Source: Lachnospiraceae bacterium UBA5895
Lineage (GTDB): Bacteria > Bacillota > Clostridia > Lachnospirales > Lachnospiraceae
DNA length: 12,094 bases
NCBI GenBank assembly: GCA_002431915.1
Contig: DJEP01000098.1
Coordinates: forward strand, 1-12,094
Reading direction: 5' to 3'
Shown here: piece by piece, positions 1 to 5,714 of the stretch
How positions within the stretch are numbered: position 1 is the stretch's first letter
Layout of the letters: every line of letters starts with the position of its first letter
The notes under the pieces: generated by a model
Told to the model about the DNA's origin: nothing
The model's database searches: none
What the model saw: the letters and a program-made list of their open reading frames with translations, nothing else
Made by a program: the position numbers and the translations under genes

Positions 1-20
1 TATCAATCCTGTTAATAAGA

Positions 21-671
21 TTATGCTACATACAGGTACATGAAAATGAAATGGCAGATGCTTCCGCCCATGACAAACAGATGGAATACCTCGTGGGAAC
101 CGAAGGATTTATGTCTGGAATTGAAAATGGGAAGCTTAAGAGCATAGATTACGCCGCCTACCGTATAAATGATGCCTCCCACCAGCAACCACAGGAACGC
201 GGGGGTGGATAATGTCTTAAGCAAAGGTCCGAATACCAGCACACATACCCAGCCCATGGCAATGTAAATGACGGAAGAGAACCATTTGGGACAGGTGATC
301 CAGCATGCCTTGACGATCATGCCGACAGCGGCGATTCCCCATACCAGCGCCAGCAGGGTATAACCTAACTTGCCGCCCAGTACAATGAGGCAGATCGGGG
401 TATAGGATCCGGCGATCAGTACGAAGATCATCATGTGATCCAGTTTGCGGAAGATGCGGAGACTTTTGCCGGTGAGGTCTACAGAATGATAGGTGGCACT
501 GGCGCCGTATAACAGGATCATGCTTCCCATGAAGATCGCCATCGCCAGGAAATTCTCCTGACCGGACTGAATGCCTGCTTTTATCAACAGAGGTACAGCT
601 GCGAAGACCGCCATCATCATGGCGATGAAATGTGTAATGGCACTGCCGGGTTCTCTTATTGTGATCTGCAT
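21..671 (-). CDS. Hemolysin III family (PAQR-type) membrane protein
   Basis: A 216-residue integral membrane protein with about seven hydrophobic segments, matching the bacterial hemolysin III/YqfA branch of the PAQR superfamily. The family's metal-site pattern is visible: S58-x3-H62 (SATYH), D78-H79 (KLDHMM) and a C-terminal H193-x3-H197 with H207. PAQR proteins are zinc-containing seven-helix proteins. For bacterial members the physiological role is poorly defined, and the name 'hemolysin' comes from one heterologous assay, so lysis should not be assumed. The ATG at 671 was chosen because AGGGAGGAG lies 7 nt upstream and the protein then starts as the family does (MQITIREPGS). An in-frame ATG at 749 has no ribosome binding site. 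A promoter sits about 150 nt upstream, so the mRNA has a long leader. Confidence 0.9.
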   Translation of the reverse strand: MQITIREPGSAITHFIAMMMAVFAAVPLLIKAGIQSGQENFLAMAIFMGSMILLYGASATYHSVDLTGKSLRIFRKLDHMMIFVLIAGSYTPICLIVLGGKLGYTLLALVWGIAAVGMIVKACWITCPKWFSSVIYIAMGWVCVLVFGPLLKTLSTPAFLWLLVGGIIYTVGGVIYALKLPIFNSRHKSFGSHEVFHLFVMGGSICHFIFMYLYVA

Positions 672-825
672 AATAACTCCTCCCTTTCCTGCGGTATGAG
701 CCGCCTGCGAACCTAATATATTCAGGATTATTTTATCCTGCAATTTCATTTACCATTCAAAAACAACAAGATATAATATAAAAAACAATTACAAATAGTT
801 TTTAAAACTACATCTTGCAAAGCAA

Positions 826-854
826 ATAGTAGCGCAGAAAATAAGAAAAGTCAA
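826..854 (-). promoter_or_regulatory. Sigma-A promoter for the hemolysin III gene
   Basis: On the minus strand, TTGACT (854-849), a 17-nt spacer and TACTAT (831-826). It predicts a start near 819 and a leader of about 150 nt. The leader holds a 7-bp palindrome (TAGTTTTTAAAACTA, 796-810) and a small hairpin (CAGGAT/ATCCTG, 723-740). Confidence 0.55.
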
Positions 855-883
855 TATGGATCCTGTATTTTGGGAAAAAAGTA

Positions 884-1150
884 TCAATCTTCCTCGATGA
901 TCTGAATTTCCAGATAATCAAAATCGATGGCTTCGATGAAACTGTCCTGGGTAAAGCGGGTCTTGTTATACCGCTTGAAATCCGAAATATTCATATCCAG
1001 CCAGATGGGAGTGGCGAGGTCAAACTTATGACAGACTTCGTTCAGAGTATGGAAGACCTTATGTGTACGTGTGTCGGCACTGCCATCTTCCAGGCAGACA
1101 TCCTTCAGAACATGATTGCTTTTTATGATTTTAGCCCACATACGAAACAT
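884..1150 (-). CDS. Small conserved-type hypothetical protein (88 aa)
   Basis: I do not recognise a named family. The 88-residue product is soluble, with no signal peptide or membrane segment. It has a basic N-terminus (MFRMWAKIIKSNHVLKD) and an acidic C-terminus ending IIEED, with aromatic residues spread along it. It has two cysteines but no CxxC pair, so no metal-binding motif is evident. The gene looks real: AAGGAG lies 7 nt before the ATG, and a near-consensus promoter (TTGATT, 17 nt, TATAAT) sits 50 to 80 nt upstream. It is transcribed away from relQ, from a shared divergent control region. No terminator was seen between it and the hemolysin III gene, although that gene has its own promoter. 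An in-frame ATG three codons downstream is an alternative start with poorer ribosome-binding-site spacing. Confidence 0.75.
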   Translation of the reverse strand: MFRMWAKIIKSNHVLKDVCLEDGSADTRTHKVFHTLNEVCHKFDLATPIWLDMNISDFKRYNKTRFTQDSFIEAIDFDYLEIQIIEED

Positions 1151-1200
1151 AAGAGATCTCCTTGCATATCTTTGTATATTAACAGTACGAATTATTCCTC

Positions 1201-1229
1201 ATTATAATACAATAAAAGTGTCTAATCAA
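1201..1229 (-). promoter_or_regulatory. Sigma-A promoter for the 88-aa protein gene
   Basis: On the minus strand, TTGATT (1229-1224), exactly 17 nt, then consensus TATAAT (1206-1201). Transcription should start near 1194, about 45 nt before the start codon. Confidence 0.75.
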
Positions 1230-1282
1230 TCTTAAAAAATAATAAAGGTTTTGTTAAAATTATACATTTTTGATAGGAGATA

Positions 1283-1291
1283 TGCTATAAT
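1283..1291 (+). promoter_or_regulatory. Extended -10 promoter for relQ
   Basis: TGC TATAAT is a perfect TGn extended -10 element. No good -35 box lies 16-18 nt upstream, which is typical of extended -10 promoters. The predicted start near 1298 gives a leader of about 57 nt. Confidence 0.6.
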
Positions 1292-1354
1292 TATGATAAT
1301 TAAGCAGTACAGAATCATGTTTTTATGCTATGACAGAGAAGATTGAGAGGTAAT

Positions 1355-2014
1355 ATGGAGTTTAAGGTAGAGAACGGGGACGGAATCGACAGCTGGAAGG
1401 AGGTTACGCTGGTATACAGTGCGGCACTGCGTCAGATGGAGACAAAGATGCAGATCCTGAACGATGAATTTCAGCATGTACACCAGTACAATCCCATCGA
1501 ACATATCAAGGCGCGCATCAAGACCCCGGAGAGCATTGTTAAAAAGCTGAAGCGTTACGGACAGGAATCCACCATAGACAATATGGTAAAATACATAAAC
1601 GATATCGCGGGTATCCGCATCATCTGTTCTTTCACTTCCGATATCTATCGTATTGCGGATATGATCCGGGATCAGAAAGATATCCAGGTGATCGCGGTGA
1701 AGGATTACATCACTTATCCCAAGGCAAGCGGTTACAAAAGCTATCACATGATCGTCAGCATTCCGGTGTACCTGTCGGATCGTACGGTGGATACGAAAGT
1801 GGAGATTCAGATCCGTACGGTAGCCATGGACTTCTGGGCGAGCCTGGAGCACAAGATCCATTATAAGTTCGAGGGTGATGCGCCGGAGAGTATTAAAAAC
1901 GAGCTGGTGGAATGTGCCAGGATGGTATCCGACCTGGATGCGCGGATGCTGTCTCTGAATGAAGAGATCCTTGCCATCAGTAAAAAGCGCGAAGAAGAAA
2001 AACAAAATGCATGA
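1355..2014 (+). CDS. relQ: RelQ/YjbM-type small alarmone synthetase
   Basis: A single-domain GTP pyrophosphokinase that makes (p)ppGpp from ATP and GDP/GTP in the cytosol. At 219 residues it is close to B. subtilis YjbM/RelQ, and it lacks the HD hydrolase, TGS and ACT domains of long RelA/SpoT enzymes. Visible synthetase motifs are the pocket RIKTPESIVKKLKR (about 54-67), DIAGIRI (83-89), the YPKASGYKSYH loop (121-131) that contacts the acceptor nucleotide, EIQIRT (150-155) with the catalytic glutamate, and FWASLEHKIHYKF (160-172). The C-terminus is a charged helix. The start is ATG 1355 with GAGAGG 4 nt upstream; a TTG at 1343 is in frame but overlaps that site. Gram-positive RelQ enzymes act as stress-induced synthetases, and RelQ is a tetramer stimulated by pppGpp. 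It appears monocistronic and ends in a terminator. Confidence 0.93.
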   Translation: MEFKVENGDGIDSWKEVTLVYSAALRQMETKMQILNDEFQHVHQYNPIEHIKARIKTPESIVKKLKRYGQESTIDNMVKYINDIAGIRIICSFTSDIYRIADMIRDQKDIQVIAVKDYITYPKASGYKSYHMIVSIPVYLSDRTVDTKVEIQIRTVAMDFWASLEHKIHYKFEGDAPESIKNELVECARMVSDLDARMLSLNEEILAISKKREEEKQNA

Positions 2015-2020
2015 GTATAT

Positions 2021-2058
2021 AAAGGAACTTTCCTCTACATAGGGAGAGCTCCTTTTTT
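2021..2058 (+). terminator. Intrinsic terminator of relQ
   Basis: AAAGGA (2021-2026) pairs with TCCTTT, and an inner C/U-rich stem pairs CTTTCCT with AGGGAG using G-U wobbles. The run TTTTTT ends at 2058. Seven nt separate it from the relQ stop codon. Confidence 0.8.
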
Positions 2059-2165
2059 GGATAAAAGCCCATAAAATGAGGAGTGCCCAGACACCTCTCG
2101 GCGCCTGGGCTATTATGAAAAAATTTATCTTATATGCTTTGTTATCCGGAAGTCTTATCTCTTCC
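2059..2165 (-). ncRNA. Structured intergenic segment, candidate minus-strand small RNA
   Basis: No gene is supported here. Read on the minus strand, three nested elements appear: a hairpin GGAAG/CTTCC (2165-2148); a closing stem GGATAA plus AAGC (2147-2136) against GCTTTTATCC (2068-2059) with a 2-nt bulge; and inside it an 11-bp hairpin (2110-2085) whose loop is GAGA, a GNRA tetraloop. The inner hairpin is fully paired only on the minus strand, where two sites become G-U pairs instead of the A/C mismatches seen on the plus strand. A possible -10 (TATACT, 2185-2180) lies just upstream. That it is an expressed RNA is inference. Confidence 0.3.
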
Positions 2166-2179
2166 TTGACTGTATCTAA

Positions 2180-2233
2180 AGTATACCAACCAATTATGAA
2201 CAAATTGTGAACGCAATGTGAAAGCTTGGTGAA
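2180..2233 (-). promoter_or_regulatory. Array of four 11-bp direct repeats beside a -10 box (PhoP/OmpR-type operator candidate)
   Basis: Hexamers TATGAA, TGTGAA, TGTGAA and GGTGAA start at 2195, 2206, 2217 and 2228, an exact 11-bp period. On the minus strand they read TTCACC, TTCACA, TTCACA, TTCATA with 5-nt spacers. This is the arrangement of PhoP-family response-regulator boxes (TT-A/C/T-A-C/T-A repeats). A minus-strand TATACT (2185-2180) follows 9 nt after the last box and lacks a good -35, as is common for activator-dependent promoters. Confidence 0.45.
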
Positions 2234-2325
2234 TTTTACGAAAAAGTACAGAAACCAAAAAAGAAACTGTACAAATTGCATAAAAACGCATAGGTGTAAG
2301 AAATGCAGTATTCACGGGGTTTTGG

Positions 2326-2354
2326 TTGTAACCGGAGAATAAACATGGTAAAAT
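2326..2354 (+). promoter_or_regulatory. Sigma-A promoter for the coiled-coil gene
   Basis: TTGTAA (2326-2331), 17 nt, TAAAAT (2349-2354). Predicted start near 2361, about 55 nt before the chosen start codon. The rest of the gap upstream (2234-2325) shows only an inverted repeat GTACAG/CTGTAC (2246-2251 and 2267-2272). Confidence 0.6.
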
Positions 2355-2415
2355 AGGAGCAGCTGAAAAGGGAAACAGTTCACATGAGGGACAAAATATG
2401 TTTGGAGGAAGATGG

Positions 2416-3018
2416 ATGGATACTTTTATGGATAAACTTGCACAAAAGTTAAATGCGCAGGAAATGATCAGAGCCAATTCCGCAGCGGATGCCGAAGAGA
2501 TGGACCAGCTGAAGAGCCAGCTGCGCGAGTACGATGAATGCCTGGCACAGATGCAGCAGGTCAATAAAGAATTAAAAGCAATCAATCACGAGATGGAGAA
2601 GCTGATGTCCGAGACCATCGCTCCGGAAGTGAAGAAGTTATCCGAAGAGAGCGTAGCTGTTATAGAGAAGCTTCAGCAGGAGAATGCGGACAAACTGGAA
2701 GAACTGGGACAGCGCTACACTGCAAAGCTGGAGGAACTGCAGCAAAGCACCGAGGCACTGGATGAACTGCAGAAGCATCTGGACGAGAAGTTAGATACTA
2801 CCGAAGAAAATGTGCACAAGGAATGCGTAAAGGTATACCGCAATGTTCAGGCTGCCGTAGTGGAAGAGAACGAGAAGCAGACCGATGCAATCGCTGAGAA
2901 GGTTCAGGCGAGCCTTGGCGGCAAGCTGAACGGCGTGCTGGGAGTATCTGTTGCGGCACTGGTGTTAACTGTTGCGGATATTGTACTTCATGTATTAAGT
3001 GCTCTGCATATATTCTGA
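2416..3018 (+). CDS. Tail-anchored coiled-coil protein of unknown function
   Basis: A 200-residue protein I cannot assign to a named family. Residues about 25 to 165 are rich in E, Q, K and L with heptad-like spacing, so a long coiled coil is expected. A single hydrophobic segment at about 173-197 ends only a few residues from the C-terminus. There is no signal peptide. This predicts a tail-anchored protein with the coiled coil in the cytoplasm and the anchor in the membrane. The start at 2416 was chosen because GGAGGA lies 6 nt upstream; the in-frame ATG at 2398 has a weaker GAGGG. It is the first gene of a likely two-gene unit with the flavin reductase-like gene, 24 nt downstream. The coiled coil has superficial likeness to chemoreceptor or SMC-like helices, but no signature of either was seen. 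Confidence 0.8.
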   Translation: MDTFMDKLAQKLNAQEMIRANSAADAEEMDQLKSQLREYDECLAQMQQVNKELKAINHEMEKLMSETIAPEVKKLSEESVAVIEKLQQENADKLEELGQRYTAKLEELQQSTEALDELQKHLDEKLDTTEENVHKECVKVYRNVQAAVVEENEKQTDAIAEKVQASLGGKLNGVLGVSVAALVLTVADIVLHVLSALHIF

Positions 3019-3042
3019 TCGGCATAGGGAGAGAGGTTATCT

Positions 3043-3606
3043 ATGGGCAAAGAGCTTTGGAAGCCGGGGAATATGTTATATCCGCTCCCGGTGGTCATGG
3101 TGAGTCTGGCAGACACAGAGGGACATTCCAACATTATTACGCTGGCATGGGTAGGCACAGTGTGCACTAACCCGCCAATGGTATCCATCTCCGTGCGACC
3201 GGAGAGATATTCTTATCCGATCTTAAAAGAGACCGGGGAATTTGTGATCAATCTGACGACGAAGGAACTGACCTTTGCCACAGATTACTGCGGTGTCAAA
3301 AGCGGCCGCGATGTGGACAAATTCAAAGAAATGGGACTTACGGCGGTACCGGCATCTGTAGTGAAGGCACCAATGATCGGGGAGAGCCCCGTGAATATCG
3401 AGTGTAAGGTCCGCGAGGTTAAGCCGCTCGGATCCCACGACATGTTTTTAGCGGATGTGGTGGCAGTGCATGCCGATGAAAAATATATGGATGAGAAGCA
3501 TAAGTTCCATCTGGAGCAGGCAGAGCCCATCATTTATTCCCACGGCACCTATTTCGCCTGCGGAGAACAGCTGGGTACGTTCGGCTACAGTGTGAAGAAA
3601 CGCTAA
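3043..3606 (+). CDS. Flavin reductase-like domain protein (flavoredoxin family)
   Basis: A 187-residue cytosolic protein with the FMN-binding split-barrel fold of the flavin reductase-like/flavoredoxin family. Typical features are the opening PLPVVMVSLADTEGHSNIITLAW (about 14-36), the NPPMVSISVRPERYSYPIL stretch (about 43-61), which in the family contacts FMN, and EFVINL (about 66-71). The C-terminal part (LGSHDMFLADVVAV) is also typical. Members bind FMN and either reduce it with NAD(P)H or carry electrons; the partner and substrate cannot be read from the sequence. The start has GAGAGAGG 6 nt upstream. It lies 24 nt after the coiled-coil gene and probably shares its mRNA, which would end at the terminator at 3690-3718. 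The stop codon lies only 8 nt before the next promoter. Confidence 0.88.
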   Translation: MGKELWKPGNMLYPLPVVMVSLADTEGHSNIITLAWVGTVCTNPPMVSISVRPERYSYPILKETGEFVINLTTKELTFATDYCGVKSGRDVDKFKEMGLTAVPASVVKAPMIGESPVNIECKVREVKPLGSHDMFLADVVAVHADEKYMDEKHKFHLEQAEPIIYSHGTYFACGEQLGTFGYSVKKR

Positions 3607-3656
3607 AAAAGCGCTTGACGTTTTTCTCACGGTTCGGTATCATAATAAAAAAGCGC
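3605..3656 (+). promoter_or_regulatory. Sigma-A promoter flanked by 10-bp direct repeats, upstream of the XRE-cupin gene
   Basis: TTGACG (3615-3620), 17 nt, TATCAT (3638-3643); predicted start near 3650. The 10-mer AAAAAAGCGC occurs twice, at 3605-3614 just upstream of the -35 and at 3647-3656 over the start site. The offset is 42 bp, four helical turns. The repeats are candidate operators; a role for the neighbouring regulator is inference. Confidence 0.55.
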
Positions 3657-3689
3657 ATACTGACATTTATCATTTACTACAAAGAAGTA

Positions 3690-3718
3690 GCATCAGACGG
3701 GAGTCTGATGCTTTTTTT
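3690..3718 (+). terminator. Intrinsic terminator/attenuator before the XRE-cupin gene
   Basis: Perfect 9-bp stem GCATCAGAC/GTCTGATGC (3690-3698 and 3703-3711) with a GGGA tetraloop, followed by seven T (3712-3718). It ends the flavin reductase transcript. It also lies between the 3615-3643 promoter and the regulator gene, so it could attenuate that gene or define a roughly 70-nt RNA. GCATACTGAC (3655-3664) can pair imperfectly with the 3' arm, a possible antiterminator. Confidence 0.85.
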
Positions 3719-3747
3719 CTTTTATCAGGAAAGTCCGGGTGAAGCAC

Positions 3748-4302
3748 ATGACACAGTTAGACAAAAATATTGCATTTAATTTAAAGAGGATCCGCAAATC
3801 CAAAAATATGAGTCTGGATATGCTGGCGGAGCGTACCGGGGTAAGCAAGAGCATGTTGGGGCAAATTGAAAGGGGAGAGTCGAACCCTACAGTATCCACC
3901 ATCGGCAAGATCGTGGATGGATTAAAGGTACCCTTCGAGCAGCTGATCTACGACAGACAGGAATTCATGGTAATGCCTTCTTTGGAGGAAGCACCGGTTT
4001 TCCGGGCAAAAGAAGGAGAGTACCGGATCTATGTGATGCTGCCCTACGATGCTGGCAGAAGCTTTGAAATCTACCAGGGAGAGCTGGAAATGGGTGCGCA
4101 GATGGAGAGCGAATCCCACGGGGAAAATACCTGGGAATACCTGACTGTGGTATCAGGGGAAGTGGAACTGTATCTGGAAGATAAGAGCTTCCGGGTGAAG
4201 ACAGGAAGCTCTCTCTATTTTGCCAGTGACAGAAAACATGTCTATCGCAATGTCGGTGGCGAAAAAGCGGTAGTGACGATGCTCGTTACCACACAGCGTT
4301 AG
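3748..4302 (+). CDS. XRE-family HTH regulator with C-terminal cupin domain
   Basis: A 184-residue DNA-binding protein. Residues about 8-63 form an XRE/HTH_3 domain; the recognition helix region is SKSMLGQIERGESNPTVSTI (33-52), very close to the family consensus. Residues about 108-180 form a cupin barrel (TWEYLTVVSGEVELYLEDKSFRVKTGSSLYFASDRKHVYRN), presumably the ligand-sensing part. Such HTH-cupin proteins often control small-molecule metabolism or detoxification genes and frequently their own promoter; the effector here is unknown. ATG 3748 has GGTGA 5 nt upstream and gives the usual family N-terminus. A GTG at 3739, with AGGAAAG 5 nt upstream, is a real alternative adding three residues. 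An intrinsic terminator lies between its apparent promoter and the gene. The stop codon is 1 bp from the end of the convergent polymerase gene. Confidence 0.9.
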   Translation: MTQLDKNIAFNLKRIRKSKNMSLDMLAERTGVSKSMLGQIERGESNPTVSTIGKIVDGLKVPFEQLIYDRQEFMVMPSLEEAPVFRAKEGEYRIYVMLPYDAGRSFEIYQGELEMGAQMESESHGENTWEYLTVVSGEVELYLEDKSFRVKTGSSLYFASDRKHVYRNVGGEKAVVTMLVTTQR

Positions 4303-4303
4303 A

Positions 4304-5494
4304 TTAGAGAAAACGCCCTCTTTTAATGGCGTCTTTGCCGTATTTTGCACGAATATTGTCCAGGGCGGCGTCCAACTTCTGCTGCTTCTCGGAACGGGGC
4401 GCTGCAAAGTCGAAGAGACTTAACTGGATCGGTTCGTCCTCCGGCACCAGCTTTGAGGTCCGGACACCTAAGAGGCGTATGGGAGAGGAATCCCATAGTT
4501 CGTCAAACAATACGCAGGCATCCTCGTACAGGAGATTCACGGAAGCCGTAGGAGTATCTAAGGGCATCTGGTGGGAGACATTCCGGAAGTCACTGTAGCG
4601 GATCTCTGTACAGATCTGTCCCGCCAGCCGGTGGGAAGCACGTAAACGTCTGCCTACGGATTCACATAGTGACAGCAGCACTTTGCAGGCATCCTCCCTT
4701 GTCAGGGCATCACTGCTTAAAGTGGTGGAGTTGCCGATCCCTTTTGCCCGGGAAGGTTCTGTGACTACCGTGGAGTCGTCGATGCCGTTGGCATATTGCC
4801 ACAGGCAGCGGCCGTGGCTTTTTAAATGCGCTTCTAAGATCGCAGGATCGGTATGTGCCAGGTCGCCGATGGTGAGAATGCCCAGTTTACGCAGGGTCTC
4901 CGCACTGGAATGCCCGCAGGTGAACAGGGCAGAGACGGGCAGCGACCACATCTTCTGCGCAATTTCGTTATGATACAGCGTGTGTGTCTTATCCGGCTTC
5001 TGAAAATCAGATGCCATTTTCGCCAGGACCTTTCGGTCCGAGATTCCCACATTTACTGTAAATTTGAATTTTTCGAAGACAGAATGCCGGATGTAGGCGG
5101 CTGCCTCCTCAGGAGAGGCGTAGTTCGCCGCAATGGGAGTATAGTCCATATAGCATTCGTCTATGCTGACCTGCTCGATGTTCGGGCAGATATTTGCCAG
5201 GTGTTCCATGAGCAGCTGACTTTTTGTGCGGTACATATTGTGGTCGGGGGATGCCATTACGAGATGGGGACACTTGCGCAGGGCATTTACAACCGGTTCG
5301 CCGGTAGTGATACCGTAGGTCTTGGCGGGAATGGATTTCGCCAGGACCACACCATGTCTGGTGGAAGTGTCGCCACCTACGATGGCGGGAATCGTGCGCA
5401 GATCCACCGGATCTCCCTGTTCGAGCCTGTGCAGGGCGGTCCAGCTTAAAAAGGCGGAATTCACATCAATATGAAAAATGATTGCATCCTGCAT
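4304..5494 (-). CDS. dinB: Y-family DNA polymerase (DNA polymerase IV-like)
   Basis: A 396-residue translesion polymerase of the ImpB/MucB/SamB (DinB) family. Palm metal ligands are D10 (FHIDVNSAF) and D112-E113 (VSIDECYMDYT); F15 is in the steric-gate position. The second acidic residue common in DinB (HVDMD) is N12 here, as in a clostridial subgroup. The little-finger region follows (about 250-355), and QLSLF at 357-361 is a textbook sliding-clamp binding motif. A helix-hairpin-helix segment is visible near 201-213 (LRKLGILTIGDLA), and AKMASDFQKPDK (158-169) is a family motif. The start has AAGGAG 6 nt upstream. A near-consensus LexA box lies about 75 nt upstream, which would fit SOS induction. 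The gene converges on the XRE-cupin gene with a 1-bp gap and no terminator between them. Confidence 0.92.
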   Translation of the reverse strand: MQDAIIFHIDVNSAFLSWTALHRLEQGDPVDLRTIPAIVGGDTSTRHGVVLAKSIPAKTYGITTGEPVVNALRKCPHLVMASPDHNMYRTKSQLLMEHLANICPNIEQVSIDECYMDYTPIAANYASPEEAAAYIRHSVFEKFKFTVNVGISDRKVLAKMASDFQKPDKTHTLYHNEIAQKMWSLPVSALFTCGHSSAETLRKLGILTIGDLAHTDPAILEAHLKSHGRCLWQYANGIDDSTVVTEPSRAKGIGNSTTLSSDALTREDACKVLLSLCESVGRRLRASHRLAGQICTEIRYSDFRNVSHQMPLDTPTASVNLLYEDACVLFDELWDSSPIRLLGVRTSKLVPEDEPIQLSLFDFAAPRSEKQQKLDAALDNIRAKYGKDAIKRGRFL

Positions 5495-5530
5495 GGGAGA
5501 CTCCTTTCCGAAATATCTGTAAACACCCTA

Positions 5531-5539
5531 AGTATAGCA
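5531..5539 (-). promoter_or_regulatory. Extended -10 promoter of the Y-family polymerase gene
   Basis: On the minus strand, TGC TATACT (5539-5531). At a 17-nt spacing the -35 is only TTTTCT (5559-5554), so the TGn extension probably matters. Predicted start near 5524, about 30 nt before the start codon. Confidence 0.55.
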
Positions 5540-5568
5540 TAAATTAACCGGAAAGAAAATAGAAAAAC

Positions 5569-5582
5569 CGAACATACATTCT
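5569..5582. promoter_or_regulatory. LexA/DinR-like box between divergent promoters
   Basis: CGAACATACATTCT matches the Gram-positive LexA/DinR palindrome core GAAC-N4-GTTC at seven of eight positions (GAAC-N4-ATTC). It lies upstream of the polymerase -35 region and 3 bp upstream of the -35 of the divergent peptidase promoter. LexA control is expected for Y-family polymerases, but the match is imperfect. Confidence 0.35.
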
Positions 5583-5585
5583 TTC

Positions 5586-5614
5586 TTTACAAGGTATATA
5601 AATGCTGATAGAAT
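5586..5614 (+). promoter_or_regulatory. Sigma-A promoter of the M23 peptidase gene
   Basis: TTTACA (5586-5591), 17 nt, TAGAAT (5609-5614), with TGA directly before the -10 (extended -10). Predicted start near 5621, giving a leader of about 94 nt. Confidence 0.6.
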
Positions 5615-5714
5615 CTATATGTTACAAAGTTATTACAGCAAGAAAGGTATACAGGAAGTCCGGTTGAGGCATACTGTATACCGTTGATAGATACCATAGA
5701 TCGAGAAGGAATTC

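Noticed and set aside
672..749. 26-residue N-terminal extension of the hemolysin III protein from an ATG at 749
   Set aside because: No ribosome binding site before 749, whereas AGGGAGGAG stands 7 nt before 671 and the shorter protein starts like the family.
1343..1354. TTG start for relQ, adding four residues
   Set aside because: It overlaps the GAGAGG that serves ATG 1355, and no site lies in front of it.
2246..2272. GTACAG/CTGTAC inverted repeat as a terminator or operator
   Set aside because: Six-base arms 15 nt apart with no U-tract; too short to call beyond a mention.
1328..2281. 317-codon open frame on the minus strand
   Set aside because: It lies antisense across relQ, whose protein is clearly homologous to YjbM/RelQ. 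The translation is low-complexity hydrophobic and then unlike any family, and no ribosome binding site was seen. The candidate RNA at 2059-2165 is a separate proposal.
2142..2585. 147-codon minus-strand open frame
   Set aside because: Antisense to the start of the coiled-coil gene and the repeat array; serine- and cysteine-rich shadow translation, no ribosome binding site.
4853..5449. 198-codon plus-strand open frame
   Set aside because: Fully antisense to the polymerase gene, whose catalytic and clamp motifs are intact; no promoter or ribosome binding site.
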